Source: Fen-330 sp050008465
GTDB taxonomy: Bacteria > Acidobacteriota > Terriglobia > Bryobacterales > Bryobacteraceae
NCBI GenBank assembly: GCA_050008465.1
Contig: JBEKMO010000009.1
Span: forward strand, 1 to 64,000
Length of the DNA: 64,000 nt
Reading direction: 5' to 3'
The notes below the pieces were generated by a model that was not told where the DNA came from, ran no database searches, and saw only the letters and a program-made list of their open reading frames with translations. Made by a program: the position numbers and the translations under genes. Every line of letters starts with the position of its first letter. Positions within the stretch are counted from its first letter, which is position 1. This document shows positions 9,191 to 17,338 of the stretch, piece after piece.

Positions 9191-10297
9191 TCATTGCGTC
9201 ACTTCCGCGATGATCCCATCTAGCTTCTGTCGCAGCACATTCGGGGCGAAGGCCTCTTCATAGCGTCTCCGTCCCAGGGTTCCCAGACGCTCCGCGGTCC
9301 GATCATCCTCCACAAGTCTGTCGATGTGCGCAGCAAATACAGACTCGTTCCATTCCTCCAGCACGAAGCCGCACTCGCCCATTGTCTCCGGCACGGCTGT
9401 GACGCCCCAGGCGACAATAGGGACCCGGAAATACATCGACTCAACCAGCGGCACACAGAAACCTTCATGTTCACTCGTGCAGAGAAACACATCCGCGGAG
9501 ACATAAAGGGACTTGATCTGAGTCCCCGTCACGGCGCCAGTGAAGATCACGTGATCGGCAACGCCAAGCTGGCTGGCCAGTGTCTTTAGGTCATCGACGT
9601 AACCGCCCAAGCGCTCATCGAGGGCCCCGGCAAAGATCAGCCGGGACCGGTCATTAAAATGCCTTTGGTACTCGGCGAAAACCCGGATTGCGCGCGCATG
9701 ACCTTTGTTCGGCTTCACTCCGCCGACAAAGAGAATATTCGCCGTAGCCCCGGAATATCGCGACAACGTCCCGAAGTCAAACATTTCGCGGCCGAGTTCT
9801 TCCGTCAGGTGAAAAGGAGCCAGCACCCTGCAGTTGGCCGGATTGCCGCCCAGTGCGATCAGGTCCTCGCAGTTATAGGTCGAATCCCCCAGTATGAGCA
9901 TGTTCGGAAGCCGTGCGATTCTCTTGCTAGACTCAATACCAACTTCGCACGCTTGCGTATGCGGCAATGAATATGGGGCGAAGAAGCGTACCGGTGTGAT
10001 GTTGTGATACCGCAAGACGATTCTGTTCTGTGTGTTGAAAAGTATTTCTTCCCCCCGTGGCCAGCCGGTGGAATGGTGATAGATGAGTACGTCGTCTGAA
10101 GACTGCCAGAGTGTCTCCGGAGCCAAATCAATGGGATCTGCAATCGACGCACAGGCTGGGTGAATTCCTTCCGCGAAAATACGCACGGTGTGTCCACTGT
10201 CCATGAGAGCCGACCGCATCTGCGCGATATCATTCCCGATCGCGTCGTATGGCGCCAGGTTGGGTGTGAGGAGGCAGATGTTTCGGGATCTGGTCAC
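9191..10297 (-). CDS. GT-B glycosyltransferase (GT4-like)
   Basis: The protein has 368 residues and begins with GTG three bases after the stop of the methyltransferase at 10301, indicating translational coupling. The N-terminal part has ICLLTPNLAPYDAIGNDI, and the C-terminal donor domain has ILFVGGVKPNKGH, then FLCTSEHEGFCVPLVESMYF with the EGFCVPLVE variant of the GT4 signature. It also has the usual C-terminal helix. It is expected to be a retaining sugar transferase in cell-surface polysaccharide assembly. Donor and linkage are not predictable. Confidence 0.85.
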   Translation of the reverse strand: MTRSRNICLLTPNLAPYDAIGNDIAQMRSALMDSGHTVRIFAEGIHPACASIADPIDLAPETLWQSSDDVLIYHHSTGWPRGEEILFNTQNRIVLRYHNITPVRFFAPYSLPHTQACEVGIESSKRIARLPNMLILGDSTYNCEDLIALGGNPANCRVLAPFHLTEELGREMFDFGTLSRYSGATANILFVGGVKPNKGHARAIRVFAEYQRHFNDRSRLIFAGALDERLGGYVDDLKTLASQLGVADHVIFTGAVTGTQIKSLYVSADVFLCTSEHEGFCVPLVESMYFRVPIVAWGVTAVPETMGECGFVLEEWNESVFAAHIDRLVEDDRTAERLGTLGRRRYEEAFAPNVLRQKLDGIIAEVTQ

Positions 10298-10300
10298 GGT

Positions 10301-11977
10301 CTACGCTTTCCGTCCGATTACCGCGTAATCTTGCGGCCCGTAGAAGTACTCATTGAACCGCTTTGCAAGTTCTGTTCGATCATCCTGCAACTTCGAGGAC
10401 TCCGGATAAGGATGCAGATTCAGAATGTGCACATCGCACAATCCACGCGCCTCCAGGATGAACTGAGCCGTCAGCGACGGGAGCGGATTGCGGTGGGTGA
10501 AGTCCAGGTAAAAATTGTGGCTCCCCACCAGAACGTTCTGGGGATTGGGGGTTTCAAAGATCGCGATGCCGCCGGGTTTCAGAACCCGGACTGTCTCGTC
10601 GAAAACTCTGATCAGGACGTCGAACGGAAGGTGTTCGATGATATGGAAGCCTGTCACTGCGCCGAGGCTGTGGTCGGGCTGGTTCTTCAGATGCTGGAGG
10701 ATATCGTCCTCTGCGACATTCAGGCCGGCTTCCTTGCAATACCCCAGCAGGACGCGGTTGATGTCGATTCCGCGCGCCTCCAACTTGTTTTCTAAGAGCA
10801 ATTCGAGCCATTCTCCCCTCCCGCAGCCGACGTCGAGAATCGGCATCCGTTTGGTGCCGATGTGGTGCTCCTGAAGAAACGGGAGATAGATCCGGGAACG
10901 GTCTTTGATCTCCGCCCGAGTTCCCCGAAACAGGTCCTCGAAGGAAACATAGACGGCATCCAGCGCGTGCTTCTCTTCATCGGTGATGGCGACAAGTTGC
11001 TTTTCATCAAAAGGAGCCGGTAGCCGCTTCCGGGCTTCTTCGAGGAGCATCGAAACCCGGCGGCTTTGGTTGATCACCTCGGCGCGCAGTTGCAGCAGGC
11101 GAATATCGCTCTGCCGGAAATCCGCTGCAACCGATTGGGAACGGTTCGAAACCGCAACGACATCATGCGCCAAGGCTGCACGGCCTGCGATCTCGGCATC
11201 GACGCGCGACGCGAGTTCCTCGCGCACGCCGGTCTCCGCGGCCAGCGCCTGCGTGAGTCCCTCGCGGGTCGCAACCTCCCCATCGACACGCCGCGCGAGT
11301 TCCTCGCGCACGCCGGCCTCCGCGGCCAGCATCTGCGTGAGGCCCTCGCGGGTCGCGACCTCCGCATCGACTCGACTCGCCAGTTCTTCCCGCGCCCCAG
11401 TCTCTGCGCCGAGTGCCTGCGCGAGGCCTGCAAGTTTGCGCGTGGCGTCTTCCAAGTGGGATTCCACCATGTGCCGGGCTTGAATCTCAGGCAAGAGTTC
11501 CGTCTTAACGATTGTCCGGATCTCTTCTCGCTGCGCTCCGAGCATCTTCTCGAGGCGTTCCGTTTCCGCCCGCAACTCCGCGACTTGCCGATTCAGGGTA
11601 TCCAGTGCCGTCCAGCTTCGCTGGCCAGCCGCAGCCACTGTCTTGATTACCGCTAACAACTCATTGAAAGAACGAGTTGCGACCCCGTGAAAGTTGACGA
11701 TCTGCGGTGTGTACCAGAACAAGGCCCGGCGAACACTCTTTACCAGGAAGGCCCCAACCCGACCGCGAAGAGTCGGAGGTTCGGGAGGGAGTTGGCCGAC
11801 CAGCGAATGCGCATTTTCTAAAGCCCTTCCCGCTTCTTCTAATCGAGTCCAATCAGGCCCTCCCGGCGAGGGGAGGACGGGCACGGAGTTCTGCTGTGGA
11901 CACTGCGGCGCAGTACGATCGCGGATCCGGGCTCTGATCTCACGCGTGATTTCTTGAACGTCAATAGGCTCCGTCAT
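10301..11977 (-). CDS. Coiled-coil methyltransferase, O-antigen chain-terminator type
   Basis: The protein has 558 residues. A helical N-terminal half, with heptad-like patterns from about residue 120, contains three perfect-length 28-residue repeats (see the repeat at 11165). The C-terminal third is a class I methyltransferase, with LDVGCGRGEWLELL near residue 380, GFHIIEHLPFDVL, RVLKPGGIAIFETPNPQN and a conserved FYLDFTHRNPLP loop. That last block is typical of the family that includes chain-terminating O-antigen methyltransferases such as WbdD. By analogy it may cap the polymer, with the coiled coil acting as a length ruler. It is the first gene of a minus-strand operon followed by two glycosyltransferases. 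Confidence 0.82.
   Translation of the reverse strand: MTEPIDVQEITREIRARIRDRTAPQCPQQNSVPVLPSPGGPDWTRLEEAGRALENAHSLVGQLPPEPPTLRGRVGAFLVKSVRRALFWYTPQIVNFHGVATRSFNELLAVIKTVAAAGQRSWTALDTLNRQVAELRAETERLEKMLGAQREEIRTIVKTELLPEIQARHMVESHLEDATRKLAGLAQALGAETGAREELASRVDAEVATREGLTQMLAAEAGVREELARRVDGEVATREGLTQALAAETGVREELASRVDAEIAGRAALAHDVVAVSNRSQSVAADFRQSDIRLLQLRAEVINQSRRVSMLLEEARKRLPAPFDEKQLVAITDEEKHALDAVYVSFEDLFRGTRAEIKDRSRIYLPFLQEHHIGTKRMPILDVGCGRGEWLELLLENKLEARGIDINRVLLGYCKEAGLNVAEDDILQHLKNQPDHSLGAVTGFHIIEHLPFDVLIRVFDETVRVLKPGGIAIFETPNPQNVLVGSHNFYLDFTHRNPLPSLTAQFILEARGLCDVHILNLHPYPESSKLQDDRTELAKRFNEYFYGPQDYAVIGRKA
11165..11416 (-). repeat. Three tandem 84-bp repeats coding for 28-residue coiled-coil units
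   Basis: The units run 11416-11333, 11332-11249 and 11248-11165. Each encodes a 28-residue (four-heptad) unit with the core REELAxRVDxExAxRxxL. The repeats are nearly identical at the DNA level; the string GCGAGTTCCTCGCGCACGCC recurs exactly 84 bases apart. Length change by slippage or recombination would stay in frame. Confidence 0.9.
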
Positions 11978-11999
11978 TCGGGAGTTTCCTCACTTTTTC

Positions 12000-12500
12000 T
12001 GGCCCCGATCCCACGCAGGCCGCCTCGGCTTTGCCGAGTGCCACAGTCGCGCTCACTTGCCCAAGGCCAAAGCCCTCTGTGCCAGCGTCTTCCATCGTAC
12101 ACAGACCAGAAGGCGACCAGAGTGTGTTCTTGAACCCGATCTTCCTTCGGGTGCCACACCTGCCGAATCTGTAGATCGGCCTTGTGGATACGCAACACAG
12201 CCTCGCCTTCGATCCGTTGAATGTAAGCCTTCCAAAAGCTCTTCCGGGGTCCAATCGGTCACGTTGCTCCGCAGCAGATAACATCCATGGCTGAACCGCG
12301 CCCAATCACGCCAGCTTTCCGATTTGGTCCACTGGAACCGAGCCCTTCCCTCAGCCGCTGTACGGATCCGCGCTTGAAACAGCCCGGCCGCCCGCATGTT
12401 CTTTCCCGACAACCAGCCGACTTCCTGAGCAATGACCAGCGGCGGCTGTCTCTTCTCCTCGCAACTCGCGTGCAGTTGCGTAAATAATAGGGGAGCGTAG
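12000..12500 (-). pseudogene. IS4/IS1634-type transposase, C-terminal remnant
   Basis: The minus strand encodes, in two alternating frames, the C-terminal part of a DDE transposase. One frame has GWLSGKNMRAAGLFQARI and then HGCYLLRSNVTDWTPEELLE. The other continues with LRIHKADLQIRQVWHPKEDR, and then VRWKTLAQ in the first frame again. At least two frameshifts and loss of the N-terminal half make it inactive. It fills most of the gap between the methyltransferase at 11977 and the ABC ATPase at 12552. Confidence 0.75.
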
Positions 12501-12551
12501 TCGTACGGGCGGGAGTCGGAACTTGAGCATGAGAACAGGGGCCGGCTGCCG

Positions 12552-13289
12552 TTATGCCGTGGCGGTAGTCCGATGCCCTTCATAAGCTTCAATCACGTCG
12601 CGGATCCGGCCGCTCATCATGAGCTCGCCGCGATCCAGCCAGATGGCGCGGCCGCACAGTTCCTGCACGATGGCGGTCGCATGTGAGACGCACAGCAGCG
12701 TCTTGCCGGCGTGCCGGAACCGGTGGATGCGCTCGAAACACTTGGCCTGGAACGCCTGGTCTCCCACCGCCAGCACTTCGTCGATGAGCAAGATCTCCGG
12801 ATCCATGTTGATGGCCACCGAAAACGCCAGGCGCATGATCATTCCGGTCGAATAGGTGCGCAGCGGCTCGCCGATGAAGTCGCCGATGCCGGCGAATTCC
12901 ACGATCTGGTCAAACAGCTCCGCCGTCCGGCGCCGGCTCAGTCCGATGAGCGACGCGTTGACGCGGACGTTCTCGGCGCCCGTTAGGTCCGGATGGAACC
13001 CCGAGCCCAGCTCCAGCAACGCCGCGATCCGGCCGTTCACGGTAACGGCGCCCGTGTCGGGCGTGGCCAGCCCCGCCACCAGCCCGAGCAGCGTGCTCTT
13101 TCCCGCCCCGTTCGGCCCTATCACCGCCAGGCCCTCCCCTTCCTCCAGGTCGAACGAGACGTTCTTCAGGGCGTAAAACCGCTCCCCACGCTGCCCGCGA
13201 AGCCAGTTCGCCAGGCGGTGCCGCAGCAGCAACCGCCCGGTGTGCCGGTGGAAGGACTTCGAAACGCTCTGAAACTCAATCGCCCTCAT
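12552..13289 (-). CDS. ABC exporter ATP-binding protein, Wzt/TagH type
   Basis: A 245-residue ATPase with Walker A (GPNGAGKST), a signature region FxAGIGDFIGEPLRTYSTGM, Walker B (ILLIDEVLAVGD) and a conserved switch His in LLCVSHATA. The YSTGM form of the signature, and ELGSGFHPDLTG before it, are typical of polysaccharide and teichoic-acid exporters. It has no C-terminal carbohydrate-binding extension, so the export would not depend on a Wzt-type cap-recognition domain on this chain. Its partner permease starts upstream, with six bases between the genes. A paralogous pair lies at 58646-60171. Confidence 0.9.
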   Translation of the reverse strand: MRAIEFQSVSKSFHRHTGRLLLRHRLANWLRGQRGERFYALKNVSFDLEEGEGLAVIGPNGAGKSTLLGLVAGLATPDTGAVTVNGRIAALLELGSGFHPDLTGAENVRVNASLIGLSRRRTAELFDQIVEFAGIGDFIGEPLRTYSTGMIMRLAFSVAINMDPEILLIDEVLAVGDQAFQAKCFERIHRFRHAGKTLLCVSHATAIVQELCGRAIWLDRGELMMSGRIRDVIEAYEGHRTTATA

Positions 13290-13295
13290 CGCTGT

Positions 13296-14060
13296 CTACA
13301 AGTAATCGTAAAACTTCGGCTTCAGCCGCCGGAACACCAGGAAGCCGATCCCCAGCACCGCCAGAGAGGAAACCGTCAGCTTGATCAGCAGCGAAGGCGC
13401 CGGCGGCGCGGCGTCGAGCAGGATGTTCCGCAGCGCCAGCACCAGCGCCGCCACCGGATTGAACTGGTATACCTCTTTGTACGCCGGCGGGATGATGGAA
13501 AACGGGTAGATGATCGGAACCAGCCAGAACAGGACCGTGTTGACCGACTCCACCACGTAACGGATGTCCCGGGTGAAGACGTTCAACGACGCCGTGATCA
13601 GCGAAATCCCGCACACGAACACGATCTCCAGGCCCCAGAGGAAAGGCAGCCAGACCCAGTGCCGGTTCGGCTTGCCGCCGAAAACGAACACGAACAGGAA
13701 CAGCAGCCCGATCTGAATCAGCAGGTGCAGACAGTTCGACAGCACCGCCGCCAGCGGGATGACCTCGCGCGGCACCGCCACCCGCTTGATCAACCCCGCG
13801 TTGTCCACCAGCGAGGTTGTCCCCGACAGCCAGGCGATGCTAAAGAAGTTGAACGGCACCAGCCCGCACAGCACGAACACGGCGAAGTGGGGAATCGACT
13901 GATTGGCGAAAATCCTGGTGAAAACAAACGTGATTACCCCCATCATCACCAGCGGATTCAATAGCGACCAGAAAACCCCCAGCGACATGTTGCGGTAGCG
14001 GATCTTAAAGTCCTTCTCGATCAGGTTCGGGATGAGGAAGCTGTACTCGCCGTTCCACAT
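13296..14060 (-). CDS. ABC exporter permease, Wzm/TagG type
   Basis: The ATG at 14060 gives 254 residues with six predicted membrane helices. It contains the family block DFKIRYRNMSLGVFWSLLNP near the N-terminus and PREVIPLAAVLSN in the middle, and ends with LKPKFYDYL. Longer readings to 14255 extend through sequence with no family similarity, so I shortened it. Together with the ATPase at 12552 it should export an undecaprenyl-linked polysaccharide across the inner membrane. The sequence just upstream contains a stray IS1380 end, and the original promoter may have been disturbed. Confidence 0.88.
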   Translation of the reverse strand: MWNGEYSFLIPNLIEKDFKIRYRNMSLGVFWSLLNPLVMMGVITFVFTRIFANQSIPHFAVFVLCGLVPFNFFSIAWLSGTTSLVDNAGLIKRVAVPREVIPLAAVLSNCLHLLIQIGLLFLFVFVFGGKPNRHWVWLPFLWGLEIVFVCGISLITASLNVFTRDIRYVVESVNTVLFWLVPIIYPFSIIPPAYKEVYQFNPVAALVLALRNILLDAAPPAPSLLIKLTVSSLAVLGIGFLVFRRLKPKFYDYL

Positions 14061-14330
14061 AAGAATGAAGTGCGCACGGGACCAAAAAGAAATAGCAGTA
14101 TACCATAGTGATCGAGGATGAGATGCTGGGCGTCGGTCCGTAATCCGTCCGTAAGCTGGCGATCGAATGAAAATCGGCACGGTTGGGCGAGGGCGGTCAG
14201 CCCGGACCGCCGGGCGCCGCCGCTTCCGGCCACAGTGGGCCGGAAACAGCGGCAACCTCAGCCGCTCCCTGGGTCGCTGTCGCCGCTCCGCGACACACCT
14301 CCTTTGGCTGCCGTCCCAAATCTGCCTCCA

Positions 14331-15936
14331 TAATCCGTCCGTAAGCCCTGTTTTTACCCCCTTATGCGGTGGAGGGCAGCGGCAGCTGCGCCAGCGCGTG
14401 CCTCCAGTTGGAAAACCGGCTCCACGTCCGCACGATCCTCAGCACCGCCCCCCGCGCGTGCCGAATCAATCTCCCCGGGGTGTTGAAAATCAGAAACCGC
14501 AGCCGCTTCGGCCGCGCCGTCAGCAACTCCGGCGGCAGCGCCAGCCGCTTCATCGCCGTCAGCACGTTGTGGGTGATTACCGCCAGGCGGAACCAGGCCG
14601 CGTTGGCCCCATATCGCCCGCACGGCAAGACTCCACCGGCCAGCTCGTTCTTGATCACGTCATGCACCGCTTCGATGCTGCCCGCCTTCTCCCGATGCCA
14701 CTTTAACAGCCGCTTCGGCTTCCAATCCCACAGGTTGGTGGCCACCGCGAAGTACTTCACCTCGCTGCCATCGGCGAACAACTGCTGCTGTTTTTTCCGG
14801 ATGCGGATGGCGATGGTGCGCAACGGTTTCCGGTATCGGTTCTCCGGCGTCTCCTCGGGGAAGTAGTTCACTTGGGCGCATTCCTTCACCGCCTCGCTGT
14901 CTTCGCTGTAGGGCTGCCACTTCTCGGCCGGGGTCGCCTCGATCTCTTCTCGCAGGGCCGGGTTCATCCGCGCGCTCACCGCAAATCCAATGAGCCCTTC
15001 CGGTCCATCCTCTCGCTTCTCGTTGCGCAACCAGGTCAGCAACTTCTCGTCATCGCAGGCCGAATCCCCTCGGAAGTAGAGTTCCTTCACCGTCCCTGGC
15101 AAGGTCCCGTACGCCCGCTTGGCGACACGCAGCGGATCTTTCAGGGCCGGCACGTTTCCGTCTCGAAACTCGTCGGCCACCACCACGTTCATCCCCGCCC
15201 ACAACGCCACCATCGGCTGATAGCCGCTGCCGCCCTCATAGGTGTTCTTCGCCTCCCGCTTCCAGCTCTCGATCGCGGTAGCGTCCAGATCGATGGTCGC
15301 GATCTTTTCCCCAGCGCAGCGCCCCGCCAACTCACGCACCAGATCTTGGTTCACCTGCGCCAATCCGCGCAACGGCGCAGTCTCTTCGGGCACGTAGCTG
15401 ACCTGCCCGAGGGGCAATGCCCGCTGGGCTTGCTCGATCTGCTCCGGCTCGTGGAACTGGTAGAGGAACTTGCGTGCCGCTTCCGGACTCGGCACGTCGT
15501 GGCCCAGCATCCCAGCCAAACCCGGGTCTTCGCGCAGACGATCGAAGTCCTTAAGGCAATCCCCGCCCACGGCGTTCAGCACCAAAAAGCTCTCAATATA
15601 GGTAGGCTCATCGAAGCCCCGCTCGCGTTGCTTGATGGCGATGTTTCCTTTGACGCTGCCGGGCACATCCAGCGAGCGCACGGTCCGCACAAACAGCGGC
15701 AGACCGCCGAACGCTGTCAGGCACCCGTCCAGCGGCTCCTCATCAATCTGGAACAGGAACTCGCCTTCGGCCGGGGAACGCCTCGCTTTGAGAGCCATCG
15801 CGTTTCAGCAAGCAATTTTGCACCCAGCGGGTGCGGCCATGGCCCCCCCACCCGCGAGGCCTCCCGCCAGTAAGTTCCGATCCGCGCGGAGCTTCCGGCT
15901 GAGACCGGAAATCCACCTGCCGCTACGGACGGATTA
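14331..15936. mobile_element. IS1380-family insertion sequence
   Basis: The left end TAATCCGTCCGTAAG (14331) and the right end (15923-15936) are inverted repeats of about 14 bases, differing at one position. They bracket one transposase gene. A third copy of the same end in the left orientation lies at 14141-14155, leaving 175 bases between two left ends. That suggests an earlier insertion or a partial second copy. The element landed in or beside an IS630 gene, whose remnant continues immediately to the right. Confidence 0.8.
14362..15798 (-). CDS. IS1380-family transposase
   Basis: A 478-residue DDE transposase of full family length. The N-terminal half has an SPEAARKFLYQFHE segment. The first catalytic Asp lies in KIATIDLDATAIES and a second in ELYFRGDSACDDEKLL. 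The C-terminus includes a YFAVATNLWDW block and a segment with HDVIKNELAGGVLPCGRYGAN, the usual catalytic Glu/Asn region (Y-x6-E motif). No frameshift or early stop is visible and both IS ends are present, so it may be active. It needs only its own ends for cut-and-paste transposition. Confidence 0.88.
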   Translation of the reverse strand: MALKARRSPAEGEFLFQIDEEPLDGCLTAFGGLPLFVRTVRSLDVPGSVKGNIAIKQRERGFDEPTYIESFLVLNAVGGDCLKDFDRLREDPGLAGMLGHDVPSPEAARKFLYQFHEPEQIEQAQRALPLGQVSYVPEETAPLRGLAQVNQDLVRELAGRCAGEKIATIDLDATAIESWKREAKNTYEGGSGYQPMVALWAGMNVVVADEFRDGNVPALKDPLRVAKRAYGTLPGTVKELYFRGDSACDDEKLLTWLRNEKREDGPEGLIGFAVSARMNPALREEIEATPAEKWQPYSEDSEAVKECAQVNYFPEETPENRYRKPLRTIAIRIRKKQQQLFADGSEVKYFAVATNLWDWKPKRLLKWHREKAGSIEAVHDVIKNELAGGVLPCGRYGANAAWFRLAVITHNVLTAMKRLALPPELLTARPKRLRFLIFNTPGRLIRHARGAVLRIVRTWSRFSNWRHALAQLPLPSTA

Positions 15937-15944
15937 CGGTCGGT

Positions 15945-16250
15945 TACGGTGTTACGGTCCCGAACATGTGCGCAAGCTGCTGCATGGACTGGGCTTCTCA
16001 GTGCAGCTACCCAGCCGCGTGCTGGCGCGCGCCAATGCAAGCGAGCAGGATCACTGGCTCCGGCGTACCTATCCGAACCTTAAAGGCCAAGAAGAGCCCC
16101 AGCCGAAGACCGGGCGCTAATTTTCACCGACGAAGCCAGCTTCCGACAGAACTCCACTCTGCACACCACCTGGAGCCGGGTCGGTCGTCCGCCGGAGATC
16201 CCGGTTTCAGGAGCGCACAAGCTCGTGAAGACTCTGGGCGGATCCGATCA
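15945..16250 (+). pseudogene. IS630-family transposase remnant
   Basis: The plus strand reads GPEHVRKLLHGLGFSVQLPS, then a frameshift near 16085, then LIFTDEASFRQNSTLHTTWS and VGRPPEIPV. This is the central part of an IS630 transposase, including its second catalytic region (TDEAS). The N-terminal half and the last catalytic region are missing. The IS1380 element ends directly at its left edge, so the insertion probably cut it. Confidence 0.75.
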
Positions 16251-16389
16251 TGTCATGGTGCACCGGAAACAGCCCAAAATCGGCATCGAGAAAATGGTGC
16301 GCCGGACCCTGGCTCCGGCTTTCCGTTCGTCGGGAGACAAAAATGCGCTCTCTATGGTACTCGACTCCTTCGCCTCACCTCTTCCGCGC

Positions 16390-17256
16390 CTATGGCCGGG
16401 TCTTGACTCCCATCCTCGCTCCCGAAGCATCGATTCTGCACAACAGCACGTGGATCCCGTTCCCCTGGAAGTATTGCTCGGTCGCCTTCCGGGAGCCGGT
16501 CCACCATCCGTAATCGTCAATGATCAGCACACCGCCCACAGCCAAGCGTGGATAGAGGTGCCTGAGCTCATGGAGAGTGGACTCGTACCAGTCGGTATCG
16601 AGGCGCAACGCCGCGATCTGTTCCGGCACCCGGGCGGGAATCGTTTCCTCCACGCGCCCTTCCACGAAGACGAGATTGTCGGCTGGGTAGCCGGTGGCAA
16701 GCAGGTTCCGGCGCACCTCCTCCAGGGGGTAGTTCCACCAACGGCTGCGGTTCTGATCCTCCCTTGCTTGTGACCAGAGAGGATGAGCAGCGGTGCCGTC
16801 GAAGCGGACGTCCTCGACCGTGGGCTCCTTCATCCCGGCGAAGGTGTCGTAGAGATAGATGCTCCGCACGGTATCCCGGAGCAGTAACAGCGTGTAAGCC
16901 GCTACCATCCAGCTTCCGCCTTTCCAGACTCCGCACTCGACGATGTCGCCAGGAATCTCCTGCTTGACCACGTGCTCGACCGCTTTGTACATTGCGTACG
17001 CCCTCTCCATCGAGGTGATCGTGTAATTCCGGCATTTCTCCCAGATCTGCACAAAACTGGTTTCCTGAGTCATGTCCTCGGTGATGATGCCTAGCTTCAC
17101 GCGGTACTTGCTCAGGAATTCCTCCGACTGGCCAGCTAAGTCCAGGAGCAACTGGTCACGGCTCGCGCCGGACGCAAGACCTTCTCTGTAACGACCCAGT
17201 TCAGCATCGTCCGGATTACGCTTCAAGAACTTCAAGAACCGCCGATAGGCCACCAT
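16390..17256 (-). CDS. TylF/MycF-family O-methyltransferase with DUF4214-like N-terminus
   Basis: From the ATG at 17256 the protein has 288 residues. The first 45 or so (AYRRFLKFLKRNPDDAELGRY then AGQSEEF) resemble a DUF4214 module. The rest matches macrocin/mycinamicin sugar O-methyltransferases: VECGVWKGGSWM for SAM binding, LYDTFAGMKEP, LDTDWYEST, and GGVLIIDDYGWW with the paired Asp residues that bind magnesium in this family. It probably methylates a sugar hydroxyl of the surface glycan. The upstream edge coincides with the IS4-type element, so the N-terminus may be truncated; readings that start at 17340 run into IS sequence. Confidence 0.82.
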   Translation of the reverse strand: MVAYRRFLKFLKRNPDDAELGRYREGLASGASRDQLLLDLAGQSEEFLSKYRVKLGIITEDMTQETSFVQIWEKCRNYTITSMERAYAMYKAVEHVVKQEIPGDIVECGVWKGGSWMVAAYTLLLLRDTVRSIYLYDTFAGMKEPTVEDVRFDGTAAHPLWSQAREDQNRSRWWNYPLEEVRRNLLATGYPADNLVFVEGRVEETIPARVPEQIAALRLDTDWYESTLHELRHLYPRLAVGGVLIIDDYGWWTGSRKATEQYFQGNGIHVLLCRIDASGARMGVKTRP

Positions 17257-17338
17257 GATAGCTGGCCACCATCGACCGGCTAGAAAAAACACTACGGCTG
17301 CCGCCGCCCAAGCCGGCCGCGCGCCGGCGCAAACAGTC

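Noticed and set aside
11165..11416. Possible non-coding minisatellite
   Set aside because: The repeats are in frame, encode regular heptads and lie inside a complete methyltransferase gene.
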